Positions 24,691 through 34,008 of a DNA stretch of 64,000 nucleotides are shown here, one piece after another. The notes beneath the pieces were generated by a model. That model was not told where the DNA came from. It did no database searches and saw only the letters and a program-made list of their open reading frames with translations. The DNA is from Agrobacterium vitis. GTDB lineage: Bacteria; Pseudomonadota; Alphaproteobacteria; Rhizobiales; Rhizobiaceae. The stretch covers positions 3,454,501 through 3,518,500 of the forward strand of contig NZ_AP023272.1 in the NCBI RefSeq assembly GCF_013426735.1. Reading direction: 5' to 3'. Both the position numbers and the translations under genes were made by a program. How positions within the stretch are numbered: the stretch's first letter is position 1; each line of letters starts with the position of its first letter.

Positions 24691-27600
24691 ATGCCCGCTA
24701 TCCAGTACCCTTTTATTGATATCGCCGTGCACAGCGCGGTCAGGGCCAGGTTTGCGCGTGGAGATGCGCTTGCGCTGTTTTCACTGGATCTGGAGCGGGT
24801 GCTTTGGGCCAATGGCGCCGGAGCGGGTTTCTTCGGAACGGCCTCGGTTTACGATTTCCTCGACCAGGGACCACCGCGCCAGGATGTCACCTTCCGGCAG
24901 ATCGCCGCCATGGCCCGGCAGTTAAAGACAACGGGCGAAGCGCGCCGTTTGGTGGTGCGGGCCGGTTCGGGCTTTCGTCTTGTGCCGGTCGAAGCCCAGC
25001 TGGAACGGCTGGAGATCCGCCCCGGCGAAGTGGTCATCCTGTTTTCCATGCCGGTCAGCTACCGGGACGCCTCGGCCCGCAGCGAAGCATTGCTGCGCGG
25101 CTTCGAGGACCCTGATACCCATATGGCTCTTCTGGACAGCAAGGGCGCAGTGATCCGTGCATCCGGCAATTTCGACCGGCTCGGCATTACGCCACGCACC
25201 ATTGAAACCATCGTGCAGATGGCGCAAGTCCAGCCCGGCGGCCTGATGAAGCGGCCTATTCCGACAGCACGCGGCAACCTGCCAGCTGCGCTGGGCAGAA
25301 TTGCCGACGACCCCGCAATGTTCCTGCTGTTTGCAGTGGAAACCCTGCTGGGTACGCTGGATGCGTCGGATGGGTTTACTGAGGAGCAGCCCACCCCGGC
25401 TTCTGTAACCGCTCCACAGGTCCACGAACCGCAGGTTTCGATAGAGCCAGCGGTGGCCGCTGCTGAGCCTCCCCCGTCTGAGACTTTTCCAGCCGCAGAT
25501 ACAATCGCTGTTGAGGTTGAAGAGGCCGAGCAGGAGGAAGCCAAGTCCGAAGAAACAAAGCCCCCAGAGACTTTCGAGGATGTGGTCGAAGCCCTGGGCA
25601 GCATCCACGAGTTGGAACCTGAGCCGGAAGACCTGTCCCAGGCAGATGCGCTGAGCCCGCAGCCGGACGATCATGCCATTGGCGAGCCCGCGCCTGAAGA
25701 CGAGGACTTGCCTGAAGAGGAGCCCTTGCCTGAAGAACTGTCAGTTCCTGAGGAAAGCCACCCGGAAGCGGAACAGCCTCCTGCCACGTCCGACGCGACA
25801 TTGACCGAGGATCGTCAAACCAGCGCGGATCTGCCAGATTCGGATCTACATGCCGATGTCGAACAGGATGAGATCGAAGCCGAGGACGATACCAACCTAG
25901 AGGAACCCGCAGAACCCGCGGCCATCGCCGCTGCATTTGACCCCGCTGATCAGTCTGAGGAGAGCGAAGCCGAGACCAGCACATCCTCCTCTGACGCTTT
26001 TGAGCAGGACGAAGAGGGCGAGACGGACTCCGCGCCGCATTCTGCGGAAGAACCGCCCGAATTGCGGGAAACCGCCAGCGGACAGGCCGCGCGGCAACAG
26101 GAGAACACCCAGGAAGATTTCGCCTTCGCACCGACCATGCGGGCGGCGCGGTTCGTGTGGAAGGTCGATGCACTCGGCTGTTTCAGCGAAGTCTCGCCGG
26201 AATTTGCCAAGGCGGTCGGCCCGCGGTCGGCGGCCATCGAGGGCCAGACCTTTGCCGATCTGGCGGCCCTGTTCAATCTCGATCCCGATGGCAAAATCGT
26301 CGAATTGCTGAAAAAGCGCGACACCTGGTCCGGCAAGACGATCTACTGGCCGATTGAAGGCACCAGCTTGAAAGTGCCGGTCGATCTGGCCGCCTTGCCG
26401 ACCTATACCCGCAATCGCGATTTTGATGGCTTCCGGGGCTTTGGCGTCGTGCGGCTGGCCGATTGCATCGAAGATACCGACAAGGTGGGACTGACCTTAA
26501 GCGCCCCACACGATCAGACCGGCACGACCGAGCAAGCGGCGCAAGCCGATCCTCATGAAGACATGCGTGACGATGCCCCCGCCGCTCCGGCGGAGGTCGA
26601 AAAGGCTGATACCATCCCTGCGCCAGAACGGGTGGAAGAACAGGCGCCGGAACGGGAAGAGGTGCCGGCCTTGGTCATCAGCGCTCCAGCCCCCCTTCCT
26701 CAGGCGGAAAACATCGTTCAACTCAAGCCTCGCCATTTCGGCCGCGAAGGCTTGAGCCCCGCCGAACATGCGACCTTTCAGGAAATTGCCCGCAGATTGG
26801 ACGCACTCGGCGCAAAATCCGCTGACGGCAGCCGCGATCTATCGTCCACGAAGGGGCATAACGACACGGGGCGTGACGACAAAGCCACTGTCGAAGACCA
26901 AAACCCATCGCCTGTTGCCGCAGCAAATGCCGAAAAGCAGACGTCTGATGCTGACGCCGACCATGCGCCGACCGAAGCGGCGGATACAACAGTGCCTTCG
27001 CCGCGTGCCGAGCGCGACAGCCTGCCTGAAAATGACAACACAAAACCAGATCCGGCCACCGATCTATCTGCATCGCAGGCCAGTGAAGAGGTCAATGCAG
27101 AGGTAAGCGACGAGTCAAAAAGCGCCAAAGATGGCGACCAGCCGGCTGACGAGGTTTCCGACCAGGAACAGGACTCTGCCGCTGAGACCGTCGTCGATTT
27201 CCCTGCTCCCTCGGCTATTGACGATGTTTCCGCCAATACAAACGATGACGCGGAGGATGGAAAAAACGCTGCGGACGAGATGATCCTGCCGGTCGCATCC
27301 GTACCTGGCGCTCTTCTGCCACGTCCGCCGCGCGATGTGGTGTTTTCGCCCGATGTGCTGGACATGCTGCCCGTGGCATTGCTCGCTCATCGCGGTGATA
27401 CCCTGATCCATGCCAATCCGGAATTCCTGGCGCTGACCGGCTATGCCGATCTCGACGCATTGGCTCAGTCCGGTGGGCTGGACGCGCTTTTACAGCGCGA
27501 CGACAGGGTGCAAGGCGACAATCCGCAAGACGATCAGCCTGGGCCGGACGACGCACGCCGGGATGGCAGGCTCGTCGTGGTCAGGGCCGATGATGTGTTG

Positions 27601-28923
27601 GTGCCGGTCTCGGCACGGCTGCAATCGATCCGCTGGGAGGAGGCAAGCGCCTTGCTGCTGGCGCTGGTGCCGCAGGCTCCGGCAAAGCCTGCCGAGGCGG
27701 TCATTGCGGACCATACGCTTCGTCCGGTTTCCGATGCGGGTGACAGCTCACAGCCTGGATTGGACCATCCGACCCGGCTTGATGCGGTGGAGCATACCGG
27801 CCTGCGCATCGAGGTGGAGGAGCTGCGCTCCATCCTGGAAACGGCAACCGATGGCGTGGTGACTATCAGCACCGATGGCGAGATCCGCACGGTGAACGGC
27901 GCGGCAAGTGCGCTGTTCAACTATGACGAAGACGATATTCGCGGTAAGCCCTTCGTGACGCTGTTTGCCCATGAGAGCCAGCGGGCGATCCTCGATTATC
28001 TGGGCGGGCTGACCGGCCATGGCGTTGCCAGCGTACTCAACGACGGACGCGAAGTGATCGGCCGGGAATCCTCCGGCGGCTTCATTCCGCTGTTCATGAC
28101 CATTGGTCGCCTCTCCTCTTCCAACGGCTTTTGCGCTGTCATCCGCGACATCACCCAATGGAAGCGCACGGAAGAGGAGTTGCGCAGCGCAAAACGCGCC
28201 GCCGAGACCGCCAATGCCCATAAGACCGACTTCCTGGCACGGGTCAGCCATGAAATCCGCACGCCGCTGAATGCCATTATCGGCTTTGCCGATATCATGG
28301 CGGATGAGCGCTTCGGGTCGATTGGCCATGGTCGCTACGCTGAATATGCCGCCGATATCGGCCGTTCTGGCCGGCATGTGCTGGATATCGTCAACGATCT
28401 CCTGGATATTTCCAAGATCGAGGCGGGCGAAATGGATCTCGACTTCATCGCGGTCGGCTTGAACGAGACGGTGTCGGAAGCCGTCGCCATCGTCCAGCCG
28501 CAGGCAAACGGCCAGCGCGTGATCATCCGCACGGCGCTGTCGCAATCGGTGCCGAATGTCGTGGCCGACATGCGGTCGATCAAGCAGATCGTGCTCAACA
28601 TCCTGTCGAACGCCATCCGGTTCACGCCATCAGGTGGGCAGATCATCGTTTCCACCAATTACGAGCCGAATGGCAGCGTAACCCTACGCATCCGCGATAC
28701 CGGGATCGGCATGACGCGGGCGGAACTGGAACAGGCCATGAAGCCGTTCCGGCAAGTGTCTCCCGGCGGCGCCCGGTTGCGCGGCGACGGCACCGGTCTT
28801 GGACTGCCGCTGACCAAGGCCATGGTGGATGCCAACCGCGCCAGCTTTGCCATTCAATCGACACCGAACGAAGGTACGCTGGTGGAAATCACCTTCCCTT
28901 CTCCAAGGGTTCTTGCGGGATGA
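24691..28923 (+). CDS. Large PdhS-type PAS sensor histidine kinase, 1,410 residues
   Basis: The C-terminal quarter is the PleC/DivJ-like kinase core seen in PdhS proteins, which control division asymmetry through DivK in Rhizobiales. HisKA has His1187 in DFLARVSHEIRTPLNAIIGFADIM. The dimerisation segment is HVLDIVNDLLDISKIEAGEMDL. The ATPase domain has NILSNAIRFTPSGG, DTGIGM and GTGLGLPLTKA. A PAS domain precedes it (about 1045-1160, SILETATDGVVTISTDGEIRTVNGAASALF), with PAS-like segments near 26-50, 145, 487 and 886. Long acidic, Pro/Glu/Asp-rich linkers (about 230-470 and 620-870) separate them and are unusually extended. There is no transmembrane segment. ATG 24691 was chosen over an in-frame GTG 30 nt earlier. 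Confidence 0.85.
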   Translation: MPAIQYPFIDIAVHSAVRARFARGDALALFSLDLERVLWANGAGAGFFGTASVYDFLDQGPPRQDVTFRQIAAMARQLKTTGEARRLVVRAGSGFRLVPVEAQLERLEIRPGEVVILFSMPVSYRDASARSEALLRGFEDPDTHMALLDSKGAVIRASGNFDRLGITPRTIETIVQMAQVQPGGLMKRPIPTARGNLPAALGRIADDPAMFLLFAVETLLGTLDASDGFTEEQPTPASVTAPQVHEPQVSIEPAVAAAEPPPSETFPAADTIAVEVEEAEQEEAKSEETKPPETFEDVVEALGSIHELEPEPEDLSQADALSPQPDDHAIGEPAPEDEDLPEEEPLPEELSVPEESHPEAEQPPATSDATLTEDRQTSADLPDSDLHADVEQDEIEAEDDTNLEEPAEPAAIAAAFDPADQSEESEAETSTSSSDAFEQDEEGETDSAPHSAEEPPELRETASGQAARQQENTQEDFAFAPTMRAARFVWKVDALGCFSEVSPEFAKAVGPRSAAIEGQTFADLAALFNLDPDGKIVELLKKRDTWSGKTIYWPIEGTSLKVPVDLAALPTYTRNRDFDGFRGFGVVRLADCIEDTDKVGLTLSAPHDQTGTTEQAAQADPHEDMRDDAPAAPAEVEKADTIPAPERVEEQAPEREEVPALVISAPAPLPQAENIVQLKPRHFGREGLSPAEHATFQEIARRLDALGAKSADGSRDLSSTKGHNDTGRDDKATVEDQNPSPVAAANAEKQTSDADADHAPTEAADTTVPSPRAERDSLPENDNTKPDPATDLSASQASEEVNAEVSDESKSAKDGDQPADEVSDQEQDSAAETVVDFPAPSAIDDVSANTNDDAEDGKNAADEMILPVASVPGALLPRPPRDVVFSPDVLDMLPVALLAHRGDTLIHANPEFLALTGYADLDALAQSGGLDALLQRDDRVQGDNPQDDQPGPDDARRDGRLVVVRADDVLVPVSARLQSIRWEEASALLLALVPQAPAKPAEAVIADHTLRPVSDAGDSSQPGLDHPTRLDAVEHTGLRIEVEELRSILETATDGVVTISTDGEIRTVNGAASALFNYDEDDIRGKPFVTLFAHESQRAILDYLGGLTGHGVASVLNDGREVIGRESSGGFIPLFMTIGRLSSSNGFCAVIRDITQWKRTEEELRSAKRAAETANAHKTDFLARVSHEIRTPLNAIIGFADIMADERFGSIGHGRYAEYAADIGRSGRHVLDIVNDLLDISKIEAGEMDLDFIAVGLNETVSEAVAIVQPQANGQRVIIRTALSQSVPNVVADMRSIKQIVLNILSNAIRFTPSGGQIIVSTNYEPNGSVTLRIRDTGIGMTRAELEQAMKPFRQVSPGGARLRGDGTGLGLPLTKAMVDANRASFAIQSTPNEGTLVEITFPSPRVLAG

Positions 28924-29047
28924 TCGGCAACAGCAGGTCGATAGAGAGCTTGCGGCGCACCTGTTGAAATTGCAAGGAAAAGCGCTTTGCTCTGTCGAAA
29001 CGGTCGGCGTTGATATATGTCTTCGCACCAGATCTGAAAGGCCTCCT

Positions 29048-30976
29048 GTGACGCTGGGTTCAAAACGCAAATGGTCGGCATCGCGGCGCTGGCGCGGACG
29101 CAGGCTGGCGCGGACGGTGATCTTCATCGCAGTCGCGACGCTTTGCATTTTCGTCGTGTCCCGGCTGGCGGCTCCCTATATCGTGTCCAGCAGCCTGGTG
29201 CGCGGCAGCATCGAAAAAGCCATCAGCCGCTGGAGCGGCCATGACGTGGAGATCGCAGGAACGCCCAGCCTGCAATTCTGGCCTGAGCCGCGCATTACCC
29301 TGCCCGATGTGACCATTACCGCCCATGAGCATGACATCAGCCACAGCTCTGGAAAATCCACCGATGCGGCCGGTGCAACAAAGCGGGTGCTTGCTCATAT
29401 CGACGTGCTCTCGGCCTCGTTCGGCCTGATCAAGGCGGTGATGGGCAATCCGGCATTCGACGATTTCTATCTGGTGCGACCGCATATCTCCATGCGCCGC
29501 GACGCTCGGGGGCATCTGGATTGGGCTGGAAAAGGCCTGCTCTCGGATGCGATCAGCCATGCCCAGGAAAATGCTGGGGGCGGCCAGAGTCTTGAGAAGA
29601 ACTATGACGCCAGGATCGGTTCGATTACCGTCGAAAACGGCCGGATCGACATCGAGGATCAGTCGCTGCGGCGACGGGTGGTGATCGATAGCATATTTTC
29701 CCACCTGTTCTGGCCGGTCATGTCGGCGCCGGTTGACGGCACCGCCAATATGATGATCGGTGGGGTGGCCACCCGGCTGGATTTTTCCTCGCGCCAGCCC
29801 CTGCTGCTGCTCGGCGGCGGCATCGCGCAGGCGGATTTTTCGCTGACTGCCCCCGCGCTTAAAGGGACGTTCAGGGGCAAGACCGGACTGGCGCCGGCCC
29901 GGTTCGCTTCCGGCGATCTATCGCTTGCGATTTCCGACGTCCCAGGGCTTCTTGCCTGGACAGGGGCGACGCTGCCCGGCACCGAAGCCCTGCACACGGT
30001 CTCGGTCGAAGCGACCGTGACGGCGGAAGCCGACAAGATCCGGCTGGACAGCCTGTCCTTTACCGCCAACGATACCAGCGCTACCGGCCTAATGGAAATG
30101 GCCCAGGCGAAGAGCGGCAAGCCGAAGCTCAGCGGTACGCTGGCCTTCGAGCAGATGGACATTCCAACCGTTCTCGGCGCCTTTTCGCTATCGGCTCCTG
30201 ACGCCGACACGAATGAAGGAAAAAGCGGGCTGCTGGACTGGCTGGAATTCGACCTGACACTGTCAGCCCGCAAGGCCACGTATGCGCCCTTCACCCTTTC
30301 CGACCTGGGGGCCAGCATTCTGGCCACCGATGGCACCGCGGTGTTCGACATTGCCGACAGCACCCTTGCCGATGGCACGCTTGTCGCGCATCTGGAGGGC
30401 AAGAACGGCAATTTCGATGAGGGCGGCCACCTGGATCTTTCGCTGACCAATGCCGATCTATCCGATATTGAAAGCAAATTGGCGTTAAATGGACCTCTGC
30501 CGCTTGGCCCCGGCACCCTGACGCTGTCGGCAACGACCAATCGGGCGCTGTGGGAAACCCGTCCTGACGATGTTACCGGCACGCTGGACATGACCGCCGG
30601 ACCGGGGAAGATTACCGGCGTCAACCCGGATGGTGTCCGGCAAAAGGCGGCAGAGCAGCGTTTTTTCCGCCTTCAGGATGCAGGAAAAGGTGAACTGCCC
30701 TTTGACAGCCTGACGCTGTCGGCCACACTTGGCAATGGCAGCATCAATATCGGCAAGGGCGAATTGCAGGGCAGCGTACACTCCACATCCTTTACCGGCG
30801 TGGTTCCTTACGGCTTCAAGGGTCTGGCTTTGTCGGCAGAGGTTCGCCCCGGCACGTCCTATGCCGGCGCATTCGCTCCGCTGCAATTGTTTGTTGGCGG
30901 TTCATGGCCGGATCTGATTGTTTCGCCGGCCAGTTCTCCAACAAGTCCCCCAGCCAATTCAGTTGCCAAGCCCTGA
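29048..30976 (+). CDS. AsmA family protein
   Basis: This 642-residue AsmA-like protein has one N-terminal transmembrane anchor (about 23-44, TVIFIAVATLCIFVVSRLAAPYIV). The AsmA start pattern follows, SWSGHDVEIAG-like (here ISRWSGHDVEIAGTPSLQFWPEPRITLPDVTI). A long periplasmic beta-rich region ends in the AsmA C-terminal block (QRFFRLQDAGKGELPFDSLTLSATLGNGSINI ... GFKGLALSAEVRPG). AsmA-like proteins are implicated in lipid transport and outer-membrane biogenesis. I chose GTG 29048 with AAAGG upstream; the frame is open further upstream, but it overlaps the kinase end and lacks similarity. It begins 124 bp after the kinase gene on the same strand. Confidence 0.82.
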   Translation: MTLGSKRKWSASRRWRGRRLARTVIFIAVATLCIFVVSRLAAPYIVSSSLVRGSIEKAISRWSGHDVEIAGTPSLQFWPEPRITLPDVTITAHEHDISHSSGKSTDAAGATKRVLAHIDVLSASFGLIKAVMGNPAFDDFYLVRPHISMRRDARGHLDWAGKGLLSDAISHAQENAGGGQSLEKNYDARIGSITVENGRIDIEDQSLRRRVVIDSIFSHLFWPVMSAPVDGTANMMIGGVATRLDFSSRQPLLLLGGGIAQADFSLTAPALKGTFRGKTGLAPARFASGDLSLAISDVPGLLAWTGATLPGTEALHTVSVEATVTAEADKIRLDSLSFTANDTSATGLMEMAQAKSGKPKLSGTLAFEQMDIPTVLGAFSLSAPDADTNEGKSGLLDWLEFDLTLSARKATYAPFTLSDLGASILATDGTAVFDIADSTLADGTLVAHLEGKNGNFDEGGHLDLSLTNADLSDIESKLALNGPLPLGPGTLTLSATTNRALWETRPDDVTGTLDMTAGPGKITGVNPDGVRQKAAEQRFFRLQDAGKGELPFDSLTLSATLGNGSINIGKGELQGSVHSTSFTGVVPYGFKGLALSAEVRPGTSYAGAFAPLQLFVGGSWPDLIVSPASSPTSPPANSVAKP

Positions 30977-30986
30977 CCTTTGGCAT

Positions 30987-31802
30987 TCACCGCCCGGCAG
31001 CGGCAATGTGCTCATCGCGCTGGCGCTGCAATTCCCGCCGCTTGGTGCCGATAGAGCCAATGATGACACCGAGCGTCACCACGGCAATCAATATGGTGCA
31101 GACCGCGTTGATTTCCGGGGTCACACCCAACCGCACCTGCGAATAGATCTTGATCGGCAGGGTGGTCGCGCCCGGCCCGGTGGTGAAGCTGGCAATCACC
31201 AGATCGTCGAGCGACAGAGTAAAGGCCAGCATCCAGCCGGAAACCACGGCTGGCAGGATTAGCGGCAAGGTGATGCGGAAAAAGGTCTTGACCGGCGGGC
31301 AGCCCAGATCGAGCGCCGCCTCTTCCAGGCTGCGATCAAACGTCACCAGCCGCGATTGCACGACGATGGCCACATAGCACATGGTAAAGCTGGTATGGGC
31401 CAGCGTAATGGTCATCAAGCCGCGATCGACATTCAGCGCAACGAACAGCAAAAGCAGCGACAGGCCGGTGATGACATCGGGCATGACCAGCGGCGCATAA
31501 ACCATGCCGGAAAACAGCATACGGCCACGAAACCGCCCGAACCGCACCAGCGCCAGCGCCGCCATGGTGCCAAGCACGGTGCCAAGGCTGGCTGAGATGA
31601 GGCCAACCCGGAGCGTGACCCAGGCGGCATCCATCAGGCTGTCATTCTGCCAGATCTCCTGGTACCAGCGCAGCGAAAACCCGCCCCAGACAGTCACCAG
31701 CTTCGACGCGTTGAACGAGAAAATCACCAGGATCAGGATCGGCACATAGAGAAAAGCGAAACCGAAAGTGAGAAAAACAGGATCGAAACGGCCAGATTTC
31801 AT
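30987..31802 (-). CDS. potI: Putrescine-type ABC transporter permease PotI
   Basis: This 271-residue inner-membrane permease has six hydrophobic segments and the binding-protein-dependent transport signature EEAALDLGCPPVKTFFRITLPLILPAVVSGWMLAF, whose EAA loop contacts the ATPase. It is the second permease of a polyamine (PotF-type) uptake system and the last gene of the potFGHI order. It starts 9 bp after potH. The C-terminal GTKRRELQRQRDEHIAAAG extends slightly past the usual end. It ends 10 bp from the convergent AsmA gene. Confidence 0.88.
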   Translation of the reverse strand: MKSGRFDPVFLTFGFAFLYVPILILVIFSFNASKLVTVWGGFSLRWYQEIWQNDSLMDAAWVTLRVGLISASLGTVLGTMAALALVRFGRFRGRMLFSGMVYAPLVMPDVITGLSLLLLFVALNVDRGLMTITLAHTSFTMCYVAIVVQSRLVTFDRSLEEAALDLGCPPVKTFFRITLPLILPAVVSGWMLAFTLSLDDLVIASFTTGPGATTLPIKIYSQVRLGVTPEINAVCTILIAVVTLGVIIGSIGTKRRELQRQRDEHIAAAGR

Positions 31803-31811
31803 GACGGTCCC

Positions 31812-32753
31812 TCACACTTTGCTTTGCTGGTTCTGGAAAATCATGATCGGCACCACAAGCAGAAGCAGCAGCACGATTGCGACGGCGGAGGCCACTGGCC
31901 AGTCTCGATTGCCGAAAAACTCCGTCCACATGGTCTTGCCGATCATCAACGTATCGGCCCCCCCCAGCAGGTCGGGAATGACGAATTCCCCTGTGATCGG
32001 AATGAAGCAGATCATTGAACCGGCAATCACCCCAGGCAGGGACAGCGGAAAGGTAATCCGCCAGAAGGCCGTCATCGGCGGGCAACCGAGATCGCTTGCC
32101 GCTTCCAGCAGGCTGCCATCCATCTTCTCCAGAGCCGAATAGAGCGGCAGGACCATGAAGGGCAGGTAGGAATAGACGATGCCGATAAAGACGGCGATGT
32201 CGGTCTGGTAAATATGCACCTGCTGGTCGGGACCGTAGATATGCAGGCTTTGCAGCAGCAGCGTCAAAAGCCCTTCCGGCTTCAGGATGCCGATCCAGGC
32301 ATAGACGCGGATCAGGAAGGAGGTCCAGAACGGCAGGATCACCATCATCACAAGGGTTGGGCGAAGCTCCGCCTTGGCGCGTGCCATGGCCAGCGCCATC
32401 GGGTAGCCGATCAACAGCAGCAGCAGGGTGGAGATCGCCGCGATCCTCAGCGACGACAGATAGGATTCGATATAGAGCGGATCCTCACCGAGGATCTGGA
32501 AATTCTCGAAATCTAGCTGTGACAGGAAATCGCCCAGCTGCGAAAAGCCCTGAAAAACCGGCGTATAGGGCGGCATGGCGATGGCCGTATCCGACAGAGC
32601 GATCTTCACGATGATGAAGAACGGCGCCAGGAAGAACAAAGCCAGCCAGAGGTAGGGGAGGACGACAATCAACCAGCGAGCACGGCTTGCCTTCGAAAGC
32701 GTTGGGGGAAGTGCCGGAGGAACGGCTTGTGGAAGGGTTGCGGGCTCGGCCAT
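31812..32753 (-). CDS. potH: Putrescine-type ABC transporter permease PotH
   Basis: This 313-residue permease partners PotI. The N-terminus is Pro-rich and cytoplasmic; then come ARWLIVVLPYLWLALFFLAPFFIIVKIALS and the spermidine/putrescine loop (PPYTPVFQ... FENFQILGEDPLYIESYLSSLRIA). The EAA loop is EAASDLGCPPMTAFWRITFPLSLPGVIAGSMICFIP, and GEFVIPDLLGGADTLMIG is a strong PotH signature. The ATG at 32753 lies 4 bp past the potG stop. Confidence 0.9.
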   Translation of the reverse strand: MAEPATLPQAVPPALPPTLSKASRARWLIVVLPYLWLALFFLAPFFIIVKIALSDTAIAMPPYTPVFQGFSQLGDFLSQLDFENFQILGEDPLYIESYLSSLRIAAISTLLLLLIGYPMALAMARAKAELRPTLVMMVILPFWTSFLIRVYAWIGILKPEGLLTLLLQSLHIYGPDQQVHIYQTDIAVFIGIVYSYLPFMVLPLYSALEKMDGSLLEAASDLGCPPMTAFWRITFPLSLPGVIAGSMICFIPITGEFVIPDLLGGADTLMIGKTMWTEFFGNRDWPVASAVAIVLLLLLVVPIMIFQNQQSKV

Positions 32754-32757
32754 GGCG

Positions 32758-33906
32758 CTACCTCGTCAACAACAGGCCGGCATCCGGCGTCCAGGAAAAC
32801 CAGACCTGATCGCCGAACGTGATCGGCCGGTCTACCAGGCGCGCGACATTGGCCTGCGCTGCCCGGAAGGTAAAGCCATCCTCGCGCCGGATGATGAACA
32901 CCGAAAAATCGCCGAGATAGCCGATATCCCAGACCTCACCGGAAAGCGCATTGACGCTGGTATCGGCGGGCGGGTCGATGGAGATACGAACCTTTTCCGG
33001 GCGGATGGCAAAGGCAACCTCGGCGCCGTCAGCGAGATCGCAGGGCTGATCGACGATGCTGGTGAAGCCGTCACAGGCAATGGCCACAGGGCCGCCAGCG
33101 CTATCGCTTCGCAGCAACCGGCCCTCGACGATATTGATGTCACCGATGAAATCCGCCACGTAACGGCAATTCGGCGCCTCATAGATTTCGGCGGGTGTCG
33201 CCACCTGGACGATTTCGCCCTTATCCATCACAGCGATCCGGTCCGACACCGTCATCGCCTCTTCCTGGTCATGGGTAACGATCAGGAATGTCAGGCCAAG
33301 CTCTGTCTGGATATCCATCAGTTCGAACTGGGTTTCCTCGCGCAGCTTGCGGTCCAGCGCGCCAAGCGGCTCGTCCAGCAGCAGCACTTTCGGGCGTTTG
33401 GCGAGCGACCGCGCCAGGGCAACGCGCTGGCGCTGGCCGCCGGAAAGCTGATTGGGCTTTCGCCTGGCAAACTCCTCCAGCTTGACCAGTTTCAGCATTT
33501 CCTCGACCCGCGCCTTGATTTCGGCCTTGGGCAGATTGTCCTGTTCCAGACCGAAGGCGATGTTCTTTTCCACCGACATATGCGGAAACAACGCATAGGA
33601 CTGGAACATCATATTGGTCGGACGACGATAGGGTGGCACACCGGCGAGATCGCGGCCCTGCAACAGGATGCGCCCCTCGGTCGGCTCCTCGAAACCGGCC
33701 AGCATCCGCATCAGCGTGGTCTTGCCGCAGCCCGATGGCCCCAGCAGCGAGAAAAATTCCCGCTCGTAAATGTTGAGGGTGAGGTTATCGACCGCCGTGA
33801 ACGGTCCAAAGCGTTTAGTGACATTTTCAAACCGGATGAAGGGCAATTGCCCCCGCTCCGTCCACGGTGCGAATTTGCGTTTCACCGGCCCCAGAGTCTT
33901 CGCCAT
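32758..33906 (-). CDS. potG: Putrescine-type ABC transporter ATP-binding protein PotG
   Basis: This 382-residue ATPase drives polyamine import. It has Walker A LLGPSGCGKTTLMRML, Q-loop TNMMFQSYALFPHMSV, ABC signature [18 protein letters not shown], Walker B VLLLDEPLGALD and switch His in LIVTHDQEEAM. A TOBE domain occupies the C-terminal 120 residues (FAIRPEKVRIS). I chose ATG 33906 (AAAGGGGAC upstream). It is second in the operon after potF, and a stem-loop with a T tract sits between potF and potG. Confidence 0.92.
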   Translation of the reverse strand: MAKTLGPVKRKFAPWTERGQLPFIRFENVTKRFGPFTAVDNLTLNIYEREFFSLLGPSGCGKTTLMRMLAGFEEPTEGRILLQGRDLAGVPPYRRPTNMMFQSYALFPHMSVEKNIAFGLEQDNLPKAEIKARVEEMLKLVKLEEFARRKPNQLSGGQRQRVALARSLAKRPKVLLLDEPLGALDRKLREETQFELMDIQTELGLTFLIVTHDQEEAMTVSDRIAVMDKGEIVQVATPAEIYEAPNCRYVADFIGDINIVEGRLLRSDSAGGPVAIACDGFTSIVDQPCDLADGAEVAFAIRPEKVRISIDPPADTSVNALSGEVWDIGYLGDFSVFIIRREDGFTFRAAQANVARLVDRPITFGDQVWFSWTPDAGLLLTR

Positions 33907-33975
33907 CGGTCCCCTTTCCCGCCTACCTCTTGTTTTGCAAGGTTCAGCGGTGCTTTTGCTGCATCCCATCAATAG

Positions 33976-33997
33976 AAAACGGGGCATTTCTGCCCCG
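33976..33997 (-). terminator. Intra-operon stem-loop after potF (attenuator or mRNA stabiliser)
   Basis: The minus-strand stem CGGGGCA / TGCCCCG with loop GAAA is followed by TTTTC. It lies 12 bp after the potF stop, in front of potG. Such a structure would let the binding protein be made in excess over the membrane parts (inference). Confidence 0.65.
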
Positions 33998-34008
33998 CTT
34001 CATCTCGT

